Positions 45,709 through 58,955 of a DNA stretch of 64,000 nucleotides are shown piece after piece. The stretch comes from Ophiura sarsii (taxonomy: Eukaryota > Echinodermata > Ophiuroidea > Amphilepidida > Ophiuridae), in NCBI GenBank assembly GCA_035610835.1, contig CM069452.1:64752368-64816367 (forward strand), written 5' to 3'. Positions within the stretch are counted from its first letter, which is position 1. Each line of letters starts with the position of its first letter. Under the pieces are notes generated by a model, which saw nothing but the letters and a program-made list of their open reading frames with translations, had not been told where the DNA came from and searched no databases. Both the position numbers and the translations under genes were made by a program.

Positions 45709-45719
45709 AATACACTCGC

Positions 45720-46106
45720 TTAAAGGGGCATTGAGAGATACGTATGGGAGTGCGCCCTCAATTATCCTGGAAATCAGTTTTTTGGCATCAAAGTAATACT
45801 TAGGCATATACTAACTACAATCTGAAACAGTTTACCAACATTCGCCGTTCATCATACAATTTCATGATTTTCTTAGTTACTATATAAATGATCATATCGA
45901 AACTAAGGTGCTGAATTCGAAGTTATGCTAAGTTTTACTCACGGACTTTCGCGGCAAATCTCAACCCGGAAGTGCCGTTATTTGCTTAGTTTGGCATGAA
46001 GGCGATGTCGGAATTGAATTATATTTTGGATTTAGGCTATGTTGATGATTATCTTTACGTTATTTGCTCATTTAGTATATCGATACATCTCTCAATGCCC
46101 CTTTAA
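45720..46106. mobile_element. TTAA-flanked MITE (piggyBac-like) nested, 387 bp
   Basis: TTAAAGGGGCATTGAGAGAT and the inverse ATCTCTCAATGCCCCTTTAA, perfect 20-bp ends including TTAA. It lies 11 bp from the preceding nested MITE. Confidence 0.85.
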
Positions 46107-46591
46107 AGGGTTGGATACACTCACAAAACCATAAATTTGTTCCTACGTCGCTGTAAAGCCTGTAATGTTTTTAAAGTCCTATCCATGTTGTTTGTTTTCC
46201 GTAAAGGATTTTCACTCATTATATTTTGTGCATAACATTAATAGTGTTCATATTACGGATTATTTCGATCAAAAATTCAAAGGAATCATTGTAGACAACC
46301 TTTTTTCTCGACATTACCACTTTCCCTCTGTCGTTATTTCACTTTATTTAGCTCATAATTATACGCGTTTATATGAAAGTACGGGCTTACAGCATCTGTA
46401 GCCTACTTTCAGAACACATATAGCTGCTATGGTAAGTTTGATACCAACATAATTCTACAAGTCTTTTCTATCCAAATATGATTTTAGAGTTAAGCTGCTA
46501 ATTATTTGATTGGAGATATGAAGCTTTAAAAAGGTTTCGGAACTGTTGGGACACCCTGTACTTATCACAAAAACTAATAAAACCTGCTATC

Positions 46592-46759
46592 TCTCTACAT
46601 GCAGTTTTTAAAATACGCGGCAATCGAAAGTCTCGGTGTCGGTGACGTCATGGTTATTGGTGCTAAAATTTGCGCAAGTGTATTGTATACTATAACTATG
46701 ACTTCATCGACATCGGGACTTTCGATTGCCGCGAATTTTAAAAATTGCATGTTGAGAGA
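46592..46759. mobile_element. Small inverted-repeat element, 168 bp
   Basis: TCTCTACATGCAGTTTTTAA and GCGGCAATCGAAAGTC are inverted at 46709-46759. Loop of about 70 bp. No target duplication recognised. Confidence 0.6.
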
Positions 46760-46881
46760 TTGTGGTTTTATTCGTTTTTGTCATAGGTATTATGTTTTGT
46801 TCTATATAACTACGCGATTTGGCCTCGATCAGTATTTTTCTAACATAAAATGCACAATTCTGTGCTTACGGGACCCCTCCT

Positions 46882-47376
46882 TTAAGGGGGGTGTGGACTC
46901 ACAGGTACAGCCTCCGTAAAACTTCCGTAACTTCTTCAATATTCATTTAATCTTTATAAACGTATACAGTTTTTTGCAGAAAAGGGTTCAATGAATCCAA
47001 CCATGATAATGAAATTGACCATTTTGGAAAAAAATTATAAAAAACACCTTTTTTGACCCATTTTAGGTTTGGAAAAGATAACTCAAAATATATTTTGTTA
47101 AATTTTGTCATACTAGTTTTTTGATAATCCTGATAACATTCCCCAGGAGCGTTTTTTTTTTTAATATCTTATTTTTTATTTTTTGAGTTACAGACCAAAA
47201 GGTGCCAAAAAATGTGATTTTTTAACGCCAAAATCATGAAAATCACCATTTTTGGGGAAAAAAAAAATCACATTTGTTGGCACTTTTTGGTCTGTCATTT
47301 ATAAAGATTAAATGAATATTGAAGAAGTTACGGCAGTTTTACGGAGGCTGTACCTGAGAGTCCACAGCCCCCTTAA
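46882..47376. mobile_element. Palindromic TTAA MITE, copy 2
   Basis: TTAAGGGGGGTGTGGACTCA to GAGTCCACAGCCCCCTTAA. Same family as 40913-41629, shorter by an internal deletion. TTAA at both edges. Confidence 0.85.
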
Positions 47377-48545
47377 GTTATGATGATTTTATTGACCACA
47401 CCAAAATGGTTTTTGTAAGGGATGTCATTGAATTGTATTGAACACTGTGTGCTATCAAAACCGGTCAGGCTTGTATGAATAAAAAGGTAAGCTTTGATTC
47501 AGTTGCCACTGCTGAGCGAACACAAAGCAATGATATCCCATCCCAAAACGATTTTACTACAACTTTGTTCTCGGTTTATATGATTACTTTATTAAAGGTA
47601 TCCACTTGATTTTTATGAAAGAGGTCTCAAATCGTGGGTTGCTCGTTTAAAGTATATACAAGATTATCAATACCGATTAATGACTTTAACATGTTTAAAT
47701 TAACTAACATTAAAGCAACTGGTAAGGAACGTTTTGTGTTAGGTTAATATATTTTGAGGATCCATTTGAACACAACCAAGTGGACATTTTAAAATAAATC
47801 CAAGTGTTTATCTAGTCATCTAGTTGTGAATTGGACGATTTGGCATCGTGGACTACATCGTGTATATAATATCTGCTTCATGATATTCATGTCAATTACA
47901 ATAAGAATCTACTACATGTATTATCTCAACATTTTATAATCGGGTTTTCATTCAAACTAGAACATAACTATCAAAACGTCTATCTTATAGTGTGTGTTTC
48001 AATGGCAGTGTTGCATTTTGGTACACCGCGGTGTTTCAAACAAATTCTCATAATGCGCACCTCGAATATCATCGAAATGCTCATTACTTGGATATACACA
48101 AACCGGAAGTAGACACTTACATGACGACCTTTCTTTTATACCAATTGCAGTTAACTGTTTTATTAGTTATGATCTGTATCACTTTTATACGCTGCTAAAA
48201 TAACACAATACGACACGGGGTAAAAATGCATAGTATAGGAGGAATCGTTGGCATCGCTTGTTCATGTGTGACCAATAAAATGCTACGCTACATTACGTTG
48301 CGAAAATACTATTTTAAGCATCCAAATCAAAAATAACTTTTGAATACAATTCATGAAAACATGTTGCACTTTTTCAAAATTTAAAGTAATTATAATTGTC
48401 ATTATATAGCTGTATTTGTATGCACATGCAACTATATTCTACATGTATAATCTAAAACTAACAATGAACAACTCACTTCTGTTTAATATTTTTGAAGTTT
48501 TCAAATAATTACCGTAACGTAATAAGTTATAAACACATTGGCTGG
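47377..48545. other. 1.2 kb without recognised genes
   Basis: No supported ORF, repeat or RNA. Confidence 0.3.
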
Positions 48546-48555
48546 AATTCTCGAA

Positions 48556-48700
48556 AGTGGACTAACTTTAGTCCTGGTCTAAACCTGGACTAAGTCTAGG
48601 TTTAGTCCAGGTTTAGTCCAAGCTGGGTTTCACAACAGTGGACTAAGCTTAGTCCTGGACTAAATTGTGCTAATCCAGCCCTAAATTTAGTCCACTGAAA
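48556..48700. repeat. Repeat of TTTAGTCC/GGACTAAA words
   Basis: About eleven TTTAGTCC, TTAGTCC or GGACTAA words in both orientations within 145 bp, around CTGGGTTTCACAACAGTGG. A dense inverted-repeat cluster, probably from a MITE. Confidence 0.6.
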
Positions 48701-48715
48701 GGGTAGGTTTAAAGT

Positions 48716-49652
48716 GTGGACTAACTTTTTTTGAACTATGGCTGACAGGCAGTTTTGAGGAGATTGCATTATTTGAGGCAATTGTTTCACGCTAGGCCAG
48801 AACGAGTTGTGGTTGATCGTAAAAATCCATTTGAATTATATACCCAGGATTGTTTTAGACAAAGATATAAATTGTCATAGCAAACTGTTTTGGTTTTTTG
48901 TGGGGTTTTAGAGCCCGACTTGATCCGGCAATCAAACCGTAGCCAGTCACTACCAATCAGTGCATTTGCAAGTATTGACAGCACTCAGATGTTGTTGCCG
49001 TAGATGAGTTCACTTTTCTGAATGTAATCATATTGTAAAATACTATCAACTGTTGAGTTACACTCTCTGATGGAGAGAACGCGGTGATGAGACTGCATGT
49101 GTATAGAAATTTAAAGGCAGATTTCAAGTAGTAAGCTTATAATAAGCTAGGCCTAGCTAGCTAGCCTAGCTAGGCTAAGTTGTTGTTATGTTAGATACAG
49201 CAAAGCTTTGACCATTTCAGTCAAGACCCCTACATGCACAAACCTGAATGTATAATTGTTAATACTAGCATGATGCTTGGTGTGTTCACCATCTCAATAA
49301 TCAGATTAGAGTCGTTGGAAATATACCGACAGTAAAAGTAGGCCTAGGCCCTACTCAATTTATTAACCCACCCATTATTTATTATCAATAGGCAAAAAAT
49401 GTCCACTTTAAATACTTTTATTTTAGGGACAAGATCATTTATGGTCTGATCATCCCATCCTTTAATTAAACAAAATCTGATTGGGTTCTATCAGACATTT
49501 GCAGTTGGGTTGGAAGTAAGCTTAAAACGTGAAACTGGCCAATTATTTACAAGAAGTAGGCTCAGCTTTCTCATCTCTTTCTAAGGCTGCTAAACCTGAA
49601 ACCTGAAATTTATAAACCTACCCCTTCTAACAACTGTTCACACTGCTTCTGC
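48716..49652. other. Spacer with a CTAG-rich palindromic patch
   Basis: 49143-49175 is a run of overlapping CTAG and TAGGCCTA palindromes. Nothing else recognised. Confidence 0.4.
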
Positions 49653-49671
49653 TTATTGAAGATTTGTCAGG

Positions 49672-51850
49672 GAGGTATAGGGCGCATAGCAAGGTACAGG
49701 AAGGCATAGGGAGGTATGGTCAGACATAGGTAGGCATAGGGAGATATGGTCGAGCTTGGCAGGGAACGGGGAGGTATAGGGGGCATAGCAAGGTACCGGA
49801 AGGCATAGGGAGGTATGGTCAAACATAGGTAGGCATAGGGAGGTATGGTCGGGCATGGCCGGGAACAAGGAGGTATTGGGGGCATAGCAAGGTACAGGAA
49901 GGCATAGGGAGGTATGGTCGGGCATGGCAGGGAACAGGGAGGTATAGGGGGCATAGCAAGGTACAGGAAGGCATAGGGAGGTATGGTCAGACATAGGTAG
50001 GCATAGGGAGATATGGTCGGGCATGGCAGGGAACGGGGATTTATAGGGGGCATAGCAAGGTACAGGAAGGCATAGGGAGGTATGGTCAGACATAGGTAGG
50101 CATAGGGAGATATGGTCGGGCATGGCTGGGAACAGGGAGGTATAGGGGGCATAGCAAGGTACAGGAAGGCATAGGGAGGTATGGTCAAACATAGGTAGGC
50201 ATAGGGAGGTATGGTCGGGCATGGCCGGGAACGAGGAGGTATAGGGGGCATAGCAAGGTACAGGAAGGCTTAGGGAGGTATGGTCATACATAGGTAGGCA
50301 TAGGGAGATATGGTCGGGCATGGCAGGGAACAGGAAGGTATAGGGGGCATAGCAAGGTACAGGAAGGCATAGGGAGATATGGTCAGACATAGGTATGCAT
50401 AGGGAGATATGGAAGGCATAGGGAGGTATGGTCAGACATATGTAGGCATAGGGAGATATGGTCGGGCATGGCTGGGAACAGGGAGGTATAGGGGGCATAG
50501 CAAGGTACAGGAAGGCATAGGGAGGTATGGTCAAACATAGGTAGGCATAGGGAGGTATGGTCGGGCATGGCCGGGAACGAGGAGGTATAGGGGGCATAGC
50601 AAGGTACAGGAAGGCATAGGGAGGTATGGTCAGACATAGGTAGGCATAGGGAGATATGGTCGGGCATGGCAGGGAACGGGGAGGTATAGGAGGCATAGCA
50701 ATGTACAGGAAGGCATATGGTGGTATGGTCAGACATAGGTATGCAAAGGGAGATATGGTCGGGCATGGCCGGGAACGGCGAGGTATAGGAGGAATAGCAA
50801 GGTACAGGAAGGCATAGGGAGGTATGGTCAGACATAGGTTAGCATAGGGAGATATGGTCGAGCATGGCAGGGAACAGGAAGGTATAGGGGGCATAGCAAG
50901 GTACAAGAAGGCATAGGGAGGTATGGTCAGACATAGGTAGGCATAGGGAGATATGGTCGGGCACGGCAGGGAACAGGGTGGTATAGGGGGCATAGCAAGG
51001 TACAGGAAGGCATAGGGAGGTATGGTCAGACATAGGTAGGTATAGGGAGATATGGTCGGGCATGGCTGGGAACAGGGAGGTATAGGGGGCATAGCAAGGT
51101 ACGGGAAGGCATAGGGAGGTATGGTCAGACATAGGTAGGCATAGGGAGATATGGTCGGGCATGGCAGGGAACAGGGAGGTATAGGGGGCATAGCAAGGTA
51201 CAGGAAGGCATAGGGAGATATGGTTGGGCATGGCAGGGAACAGGGAGGTATAGGGGGCATAGCAAGGTACAGGAAGGCATAGGGTGGTATGGTCAAACAT
51301 AGGTAGGCATAGGGAGGTATTGTCGGGCATGGCCGGGAACGAGGAGGTATAGGGGGCATAGCAAGGTACAGGAAGGCATAGGGAGGTATGGTCGGGCATG
51401 GCAGGGAACAGGGAGGTATAGGGGGCATAGCAAGGTACAGGAAGGCATAGGGAGGTATGGTCAAACATAGGTAGGCATAGGGAGGTATGGTCGGGCATGG
51501 CCGGGAACGAGGAGGTATAGGGGGCATAGCAAGGTACAGGAAGGCATAGGGAGATATGGTCGGGCATGGCAGGGAACAGGGAGGTATAGGGGGCATAGCA
51601 AGGAACAGGGAGGCATAGGGAGGTATGGTCAGACATAGGTAGGCATAGGGAGATATGGTCGGGCATGGCAGGGAACGGGGAGGTATAGGGGGCATAGCAA
51701 GGTACAGGAAGGCATAGGGAGGTATGGTCAGACATAGGTAGGCATAGGGAGGTATGGTCGGGTATGGCAGGGAACGAGGAGGTATTGGAGGTATAGCAAG
51801 GTACATGAAGGCATAGGTATGCATAGGGAGATATATAGTAATGCATAGTA
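49672..51850 (-). repeat. 99-bp minisatellite, open in minus-strand frames
   Basis: About 23 units of 99 bp, several shortened to 69 bp. The plus-strand unit includes GGCATAGCAAGGTACAGGAA and TATGGTC. Because both lengths are multiples of three, the minus strand stays open, encoding MPPIPPxSLPCPTISPYAYL-type repeats of 33 or 23 residues. A short unit near 50400 changes the frame without creating a stop, since all minus frames lack stops. The longest frame, 49653-51872, has 739 codons. There is no signal peptide, domain or splice support, so the open frame is probably a by-product. Confidence 0.9.
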
Positions 51851-51880
51851 TACAATGTAAAGAGGCATACAAAGAAGGTA

Positions 51881-52332
51881 TTGGGGCATAGTCGTACAGT
51901 ATGTGTAGGCATAGGAAGATATATGAATATGGATTGAATAATGTATATGAATATGAATTACCTATTTAACATATCCTATTAATATTTATAACAAAATGGC
52001 GGACGAATTACATCGAACACTTACCCATGGCGGTAGAATTACATCGAACACTTACCCATGATACTAAGTTTAGGGCAAATAATTCGCCCAATATCCAGGC
52101 GGAAAAACAACTTGATCCACTGATGAGTAAAAAACACCTAAACTCTGCCACGAATAACTCAATATAAAGAACTACTCTATTTATAGCCTAGACTAGGAAT
52201 TTGTATAAAGAACTACTCTATATATAGTCTTTTTATTAATCCCACTATCTGTCCCAACTTTCATTTATGCATGATTAATCGGTGTCACAAAGGTTATGTA
52301 CGAGCCAGTGTGTTAGTTTTCAGTACATTTTA
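51881..52332. repeat. Short direct repeats and spacer
   Basis: GAATTACATCGAACACTTAC occurs twice (about 52005 and 52036), and TATAAAGAACTACTCTAT occurs twice (about 52163 and 52204). The rest is unremarkable. Confidence 0.55.
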
Positions 52333-52334
52333 TA

Positions 52335-52860
52335 CAGGCTGTATCAAAAAGATTTGTACCGTGGTCTGATCAGTTTTTCAGATTTTTTTTTGATATGTTA
52401 CGAACCATTTAGACCATTTTGCTTCTATATGCAAAATTATTGAAGTTTCATCTTTTCTAAGAATTTTGATTTACGACAATCGAACATTTTTTTCAGAATT
52501 TACAAGCTTTTAAAGGAATATTGGTGTTTTTATCATTTTCATCGAAACGTTAGATCTGAAGCGCACAATTCAAAGTTCCTCCTGACTGCACTCATATATT
52601 CACTACTTATAAAGAGTTTGTGCAGTGAACCTATTAAATTTGCGTTGCTGCGAGTAAAACCATGATTACGTCGATCTTCATTTGAATGACAATAGCGGTC
52701 AGAAACAACAGCCAATTATCTTCAGATTATCAGATCAATAAGTTGACATAATTCCCTATTTGTTAAAATCAAAAATATTGTATTTATCAGAGATTTTATA
52801 TTTTTAATGCTTTTTTGAAAATGGAACATATCAGAGTACAAATCATTTTGATACAGCCTG
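52335..52860. mobile_element. Mariner-like MITE, 526 bp
   Basis: CAGGCTGTATCAAAAAGATT and the inverse (AATCATTTTGATACAGCCTG, one mismatch) between TA dinucleotides (52333-52334, 52861-52862). No transposase. It lies 125 bp upstream of the transporter start codon. Confidence 0.8.
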
Positions 52861-52984
52861 TATACTTGGTTAAACAGTGCAGAGATTTTCATTTCTATAA
52901 CATTTTTGGTGACTACGTGTGCACATCGGTATATATTTGCGGAATTCTATGTGACAGTCATTTTCATGGTAGACGTTTCACAAC

Positions 52985-53177
52985 ATGTATCTTGTTAAGA
53001 AAGATAAAGGCTGGGCATGGATAGTGTTAATAGCAGCTTTTGTCGTGTGTTTTCTCGAGACAGGGGTTGTGAAATCCCTTGGCGTGTTACTTCCAACCCT
53101 TCGTCAGCAGTTGGATACTGATACGTGGCTTGTAGGACTTTGCATCTCATTGAAATTCGGTTTTGGAGCAATTACAT
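52985..53177 (+). CDS. SLC16/monocarboxylate-transporter-like, exon 1
   Basis: It begins MYLVKKDKGWAWIVLIAAFV: the D-G-W-x-W-V-V opening of SLC16 (MCT) proteins, then TM1 and ETGVVKSLGVLLPTLRQQL, matching the conserved KSFGVF..L segment, and TM2 LVGLCISLKFGFGAIT. The exon ends before GTAAG at 53178 after 64 codons plus one base. The protein is a 12-TM major facilitator of the plasma membrane; substrate cannot be told from this sequence. The ATG chosen immediately precedes the conserved motif; an upstream non-coding exon is possible. Confidence 0.8.
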
Positions 53178-53714
53178 GTAAGATAAATAGTTTATGATAT
53201 TACCTAGGAATTATTTCGAAATCGATAATAATATTGACGAAATCCTACTGTATAATTGATTGGTAATTAATATTATTAGTCCATAGTATAATATAATGGA
53301 TGTGTGTGTGTATCCTGAACGATCAAGGCATGCCGATGGCTGATCAAGGCTCCTCCACCCCCCTCATTACGGGGCATTTGCTTTCTCCCGGTAGTGCTAC
53401 CACTGGTCATCGTGCAATAAGGGCGGGGACAAGTCTTGTGTAAAAGTCTGGAAGTATCGTCATCATAATTCATACGGTCACGCGTTATGAACTCGCCTCC
53501 CAATAGGGTGGTGCTGTTACACTTTTTAGTTTCATGCTGTCATATTCCTTAAATATTCGTAAAACCACAAAAGCTATCTCAATAAATTTGGTATGATTTT
53601 AAAGCCCTAATAACAAGCTATCTGCCTGCAAAATGGCATTGGTATCTAATACAGAAGGGGAGATACAGCTGTTTGAAGTTTGGGGACCAGGGGTGGTGCC
53701 GGAAGGGGTGCCGC

Positions 53715-53882
53715 CGGAGTTATTGTCATTTCAATGGTCGTGGGTCCAGTTTCAAAAGTGACAATCATCCTATATAAAGAGGTTTGCATTACTGTTTAGA
53801 ATGATCAGATTCGTGCTTTTCAATAGGAATGAGTGTCACTTTTGAAACTGGACCCACGACCATTGAAATTACAATAACTCCG
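53715..53882. mobile_element. Hairpin element with ~58-bp arms
   Basis: CGGAGTTATTGT..TTTCAATGG and TCCAGTTTCAAAAGTGACA are inverted at 53825-53882. Loop of about 50 bp. Probably a short MITE; no target duplication assigned. Confidence 0.7.
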
Positions 53883-54227
53883 CTCCGCAACATTGTATCT
53901 CAACGATCGAGGTGTCAAAATACGCAGAACAAAATTATGCACTTGGTTATTTGCTTCGATTAATGCATACCCTTTCGAGCCGTTATATATTGGATCATTT
54001 TTAAGTGTTTCGATACTTTTTGTGAGGAGTATATTTAGGTAACAGGAGTAAAATCCAATCACAAAAATTATATGTACATGCGCGAATTTTTTTCCGGACA
54101 AAATAAACCATTAAAGAATGTCTTAAAACCTGTATCGTTCATTCAGATCAATTTCATATTTTAAAACTCAGAAAAAGTTTACCGACAGTAATGAGATATA
54201 GCCAATTATGACAGTAACTTTAACATA

Positions 54228-54862
54228 CAGGGTGAGTCCAAAAAAACCTGCAATAGTGGAAAGAAGCTGTTTTGTTTTCAAAACCAAAATGAATCTTAAA
54301 ACTTTTTAAACGTTGCAAAAATGACATATTTAATCCTAAACTTTGTGTGAAAAAATGGAGTCGATCGCATTTTTTGTTTGTCTTTGGAGACCCTGTATGC
54401 TGCACAACAAAATCTAAATGTTTGTCCACGAGCACAGTGATTTTCAATTGAAATGGCACACATTGCATTTTCATATTTGAATATCCCGTCAAAATTTAGA
54501 ACATTATAAGCATTTCATAGCATAGGTAGGGTAAATTTATTATGTTAACACATGTAAACAAGAAAGGATGCATTAAATTCCAATAATATTACAAATGTAC
54601 TCAAGTTTCCAAATTTGAATGAGAGACACATTTTTGCAATCTGATGCATATGTTGGGTATCTCGTGGACAAACGTGTGAAATGGGTGCACGGGTAAAAAG
54701 TTTCACCAAAGGCAAACGGAAAATGATATTGACTTCATTTGTTCACACAAATTTAGTAACACAAAAGGTATTCTTATAACGTTTAAAAAAATTCAAACTT
54801 CAATTTAGTTTTTAAAACAAGATGCCTTCTTTCCACTATTGCAGTTTTTTTGACTCACCCTG
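54228..54862. mobile_element. Mariner-like MITE, 635 bp
   Basis: CAGGGTGAGTCCAAAAAAAC and the inverse (GTTTTTTTGACTCACCCTG region), continuing over GCAATAGTGGAAAGAAG (about 40-bp TIRs). TA at 54226-54227 and 54863-54864. Confidence 0.85.
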
Positions 54863-54980
54863 TAGACAAAATGTATGTTTAAATTGAACCATCTATCTTG
54901 TGCATTATGGCCATTACAACATTGTTTTAATGTTGATGTAATAGAGTTATTACAATACCAATGTAGGCTTGCCAGGGTAA

Positions 54981-57900
54981 TAAGAATCATGCATGCGCTA
55001 GGGCTAACACCATTCCTCTGCATGCCCGCCTGCATGTCTTGCTTTGTTGGCCTTCCACGTGTCTCACTATACCATCATTGCCATAAATTGTTATGTAAGT
55101 TGTATACCAAACACTTCCCACAGTTCAACACCCTTCTATTTCTTTATCACTACTCATCTAATACAAAAACACCAGCCATAAACCCCTTCTAGCAATGTCT
55201 AGACTACTGTTATTATTAATTTAAGCGCCTCTTTCCCTTTTAAAGGAATTTGTATTGTCATATTATTTGAGCGTTGATTTGAGCAGCTAGCTATTATAGA
55301 GTGACTAGCTCTAGTTGTTGTATGTTATTTCCAGGGGTTTATAATAACTTAAAAACAGAGCTGACTGGTTATCACTGCTCATCTAATACAAAAACATCAG
55401 TCATAAACCGGGTAGGCTTGACTCAAGAGTAACAAGTGGTGGGATGTTGTACAGCATTGATTATGCTCAATTTTCTCTAAATTTGCTTATTATTTAATTA
55501 TCTTTGAAATAAGACCATAACAACGAAATATAGTTTAAAACTGAAACCTGATTTCATTTTAACATGTTTAAAGGACCCCACGTGTGACAGAGTTGAATGT
55601 TGAAAATCGTGTTTTTTGAAACCCATCTGGATGTATGTAGCCACGAGTTTGGATTCATCAAGTGACTATATGCTTATTATTTAATTATATTTGCAATAAT
55701 ACCATAAATACGGAATTTAATTGAAAACTGAAACCGAATTTTCATTTCAAAGGAGCCCACATGTGACAGAGTTGAAAATCGTGAAAATTTACCAAGACCC
55801 ACTTTTAACCTATCTGGCTTTATGTATAGCCATGTTTGGACACATCAAGTGATCTAAATTTGCTTATTATTTAATTATCTTTGAAATAAGGTAATAAAAA
55901 CGGAATTTATTTGAAAACTAAAAGCGAATATTCATACCCACCTGCCCACGTGTGCACAGAGTTGGAAAGTTGAAAATCGTGATTTTTAAAAACCAAATAG
56001 ACCCACTTTGAAACCCATCTAATGTAGCCATGTTTTGGATACATCAAATGACTATCTGAATTTGCTTATTATTGGCTATGTATAAAACATTTTTTACTTT
56101 TCTAATAAGAATCATACATGCGCTAGGGCTAACACCATTCCTCTGCATGCCCGCCTGCATGTCTTGCTTTGTTGGCCTTCCACGTGTCTCACTATACCAT
56201 CATTGCCATAAATTGTTATGTAAGTTGTATACCAAACACTTCCCACAGTTCAACAGCCTTCTATTTCTTTATCACTACTCATCTAATACAAAAACACCAG
56301 CCATAAACCCCTTCTAGACTACTGTTATTATTAATTTAAGCGCCTCTTTCCCTTTTAAAGGAATTTGTATTGTCATATTATTTGAGCGTTGATTTGAGCA
56401 GCTAGCTATAGAGTGACTAGCTCTAGTTGTTGAATGTTATTTCCAGGGGTTTATAATAACTTAAAAACAGAGCTGACTGGTTATCACTGCTCATCTAATA
56501 CAAAAACATCAGTCATAAACCGGGTAGGCTTGACTCAAGAGTAACAAGTGGTGGGATGTTGTACAGCATTGATTATGCTCAATTTTCTCTAAATTTGCTT
56601 ATTATTTAATTATCTTTGAAATAAGACCATAACAACGAAATATAGTTTAAAACTGAAACCTGATTTCATTTAACATGTTTAAAGGACCCCACGTGTGACA
56701 GAGTTGAATGTTGAAAATCGTGTTTTTTGAAACCCATCTGGATGTATGTAGCCACGAGTTTGGATTCATCAAGTGACTATATGCTTATTATTTAATTATA
56801 TTTGCAATAATACCATAAATACGGAATTTAATTGAAAACTGAAACCGAATTTTCATTTCAAAGGAGCCCACATGTGACAGAGTTGAAAATCGTGAAAATT
56901 TACCAAGACCCACTTTTAACCTATCTGGCTTTATGTATAGCCATGTTTGGACACATCAAGTGATCTAAATTTGCTTATTATTTAATTATCTTTGAAATAA
57001 GGTAATAAAAACGGAATTTATTTGAAAACTAAAAGCGAATATTCATACCCACCTGCCCACGTGTGCACAGAGTTGGAAAGTTGAAAATCGTGATTTTTAA
57101 AAACCAAATAGACCCACTTTGAAACCCATCTAATGTAGCCATGTTTTGGATACATCAAATGACTATCTGAATTTGCTTATTATTGGCTATGTATAAAACA
57201 TTTTTTACTTTTCTAATAAGAAGCATACATGCGCTAGGGCTAACACCATTCCTCTGCATGCCCGCCTGCATGTCTTGCTTTGTTGGCCTTCCACGTGTCT
57301 CACTATACCATCATTGCCATAAATTGTTATGTAAGTTGTATACCAAACACTTCCCACAGTTCAACAGCCTTCTATTTCTTTATCACTACCGTACTCATCT
57401 AATACAAAAACACCAGCCATAAACCCCTTCTAGCAATGTCTAGACTACTGTTATTATTAATTTAAGCGCCTCTTTCCCTTTTAAAGGAATTTGTATTGTC
57501 ATATTATTTGAGCGTTGATTTGAGCAGCTAGCTATAGAGTGACTAGCTCTAGTTGTTGTATGTTATTTCCAGGGGTTTATAATAACTTAAAAACAGAGCT
57601 GACTGGTTATCACTGCTCATCTAATACAAAAACATCAGTCATAAACCGGGTAGGCTTGACTCAAGAGTAACAAGTGGTGGGATGTTGTACAGCATTGATT
57701 ATGCTCAATTTTCTCTAAATTTGCTTATTATTTAATTATCTTTGAAATAAGACCATAACAACGAAATATAGTTTAAAACTGAAACCTGATTTCATTTTAA
57801 CATGTTTAAAGGACCCCACGTGTGACAGAGTTGAATGTTGAAAATCGTGTTTTTTGAAACCCATCTGGATGTATGTAGCCACGAGTTTGGATTCATCAAG

Positions 57901-58955
57901 TGACTATATGCTTATTATTTAATTATATTTGCAATAATACCATAAATACGGAATTTAATTGAAAACTGAAACCGAATTTTCATTTCAAAGGAGCCCACAT
58001 GTGACAGAGTTGAAAATCGTGAAAATTTACCAAGACCCACTTTTAACCTATCTGGCTTTATGTATAGCCATGTTTGGACACATCAAGTGATCTAAATTTG
58101 CTTATTATTTAATTATCTTTGAAATAAGGTAATAAAAACGGAATTTATTTGAAAACTAAAAGCGAATATTCATACCCACCTGCCCACGTGTGCACAGAGT
58201 TGGAAAGTTGAAAATCGTGATTTTTAAAAACCAAATAGACCCACTTTGAAACCCATCTAATGTAGCCATGTTTTGGATACATCAAATGACTATCTGAATT
58301 TGCTTATTATTGGCTATGTATAAAACATTTTTTACTTTTCTAATAAGAATCATACATGCGCTAGGGCTAACACCATTCCTCTGCATGCCCGCCTGCATGT
58401 CTTGCTTTGTTGGCCTTCCACGTGTCTCACTATACCATCATTGCCATAAATTGTTATGTAAGTTGTATACCAAACACTTCCCACAGTTCAACACCCTTCT
58501 ATTTCTTTATCACTACTCATCTAATACAAAAACACCAGCCATAAACCCCTTCTAGCAATGTCTAGACTACTGTTATTATTAATTTAAGCGCCTCTTTCCC
58601 TTTTAAAGGAATTTGTATTGTCATATTATTTGAGCGTTGATTTGAGCAGCTAGCTATAGAGTGACTAGCTCTAGTTGTTGTATGTTATTTCCAGGGGTTT
58701 ATAATAACTTAAAAACAGAGCTGACTGGTTATCACTGCTCATCTAATACAAAAACATCAGTCATAAACCCTTCTAGACTACTGTTATTATTAATTTGAGC
58801 GCCGCTCGTTCCTTTTTAAACATGTTAAAGGAATTTGTATTATCATATTATTTGAGCGTTGATTTGAGCAGCTAGCTATATAGTGACTAGCTCTAGTTGT
58901 TGTATGTTATTTCCAGGGGTTTATAAAAATAAATAAAACCAGAGCTGACTGGTAC
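54981..58955. repeat. ~1.12-kb tandem array in intron 1
   Basis: Three full units (54981, 56106 and 57217; spacings 1125, 1111 and 1127 bp) and a partial fourth from 58344, followed by a diverged sub-copy (58780-58955). Units are nearly identical, differing by a few bases and small indels (an ACCGTACTCAT variant at 57386). Each carries an 79-81-codon ORF (HALGLTPFLCMPACMSC) also found in every copy, but no known domain. Sub-repeats of the type ATTTGCTTATTATTTAATTA..GAGTTGAAAATCGTG recur about four times within each unit. Confidence 0.9.

Larger units (their letters stand above)
45155..46558. mobile_element. Mariner-like MITE, 1.4 kb with two nested insertions
   Basis: TIRs CAGGGTGTCCCAAAAGTTTC and its inverse (GGAACTGTTGGGACACCCTG with a few mismatches), between TA dinucleotides (45153-45154, 46559-46560). 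CAGGGTGTCCC ends are typical of mariner-like elements. About 800 bp of its length are the insertions at 45306-45708 and 45720-46106. Confidence 0.8.

Noticed and set aside
54875..58555. Repeated small genes (79-105 codons) in the intron array
   Set aside because: Same sequence carried along by the tandem unit; no domain, no splice or start context, and inside a transporter intron.
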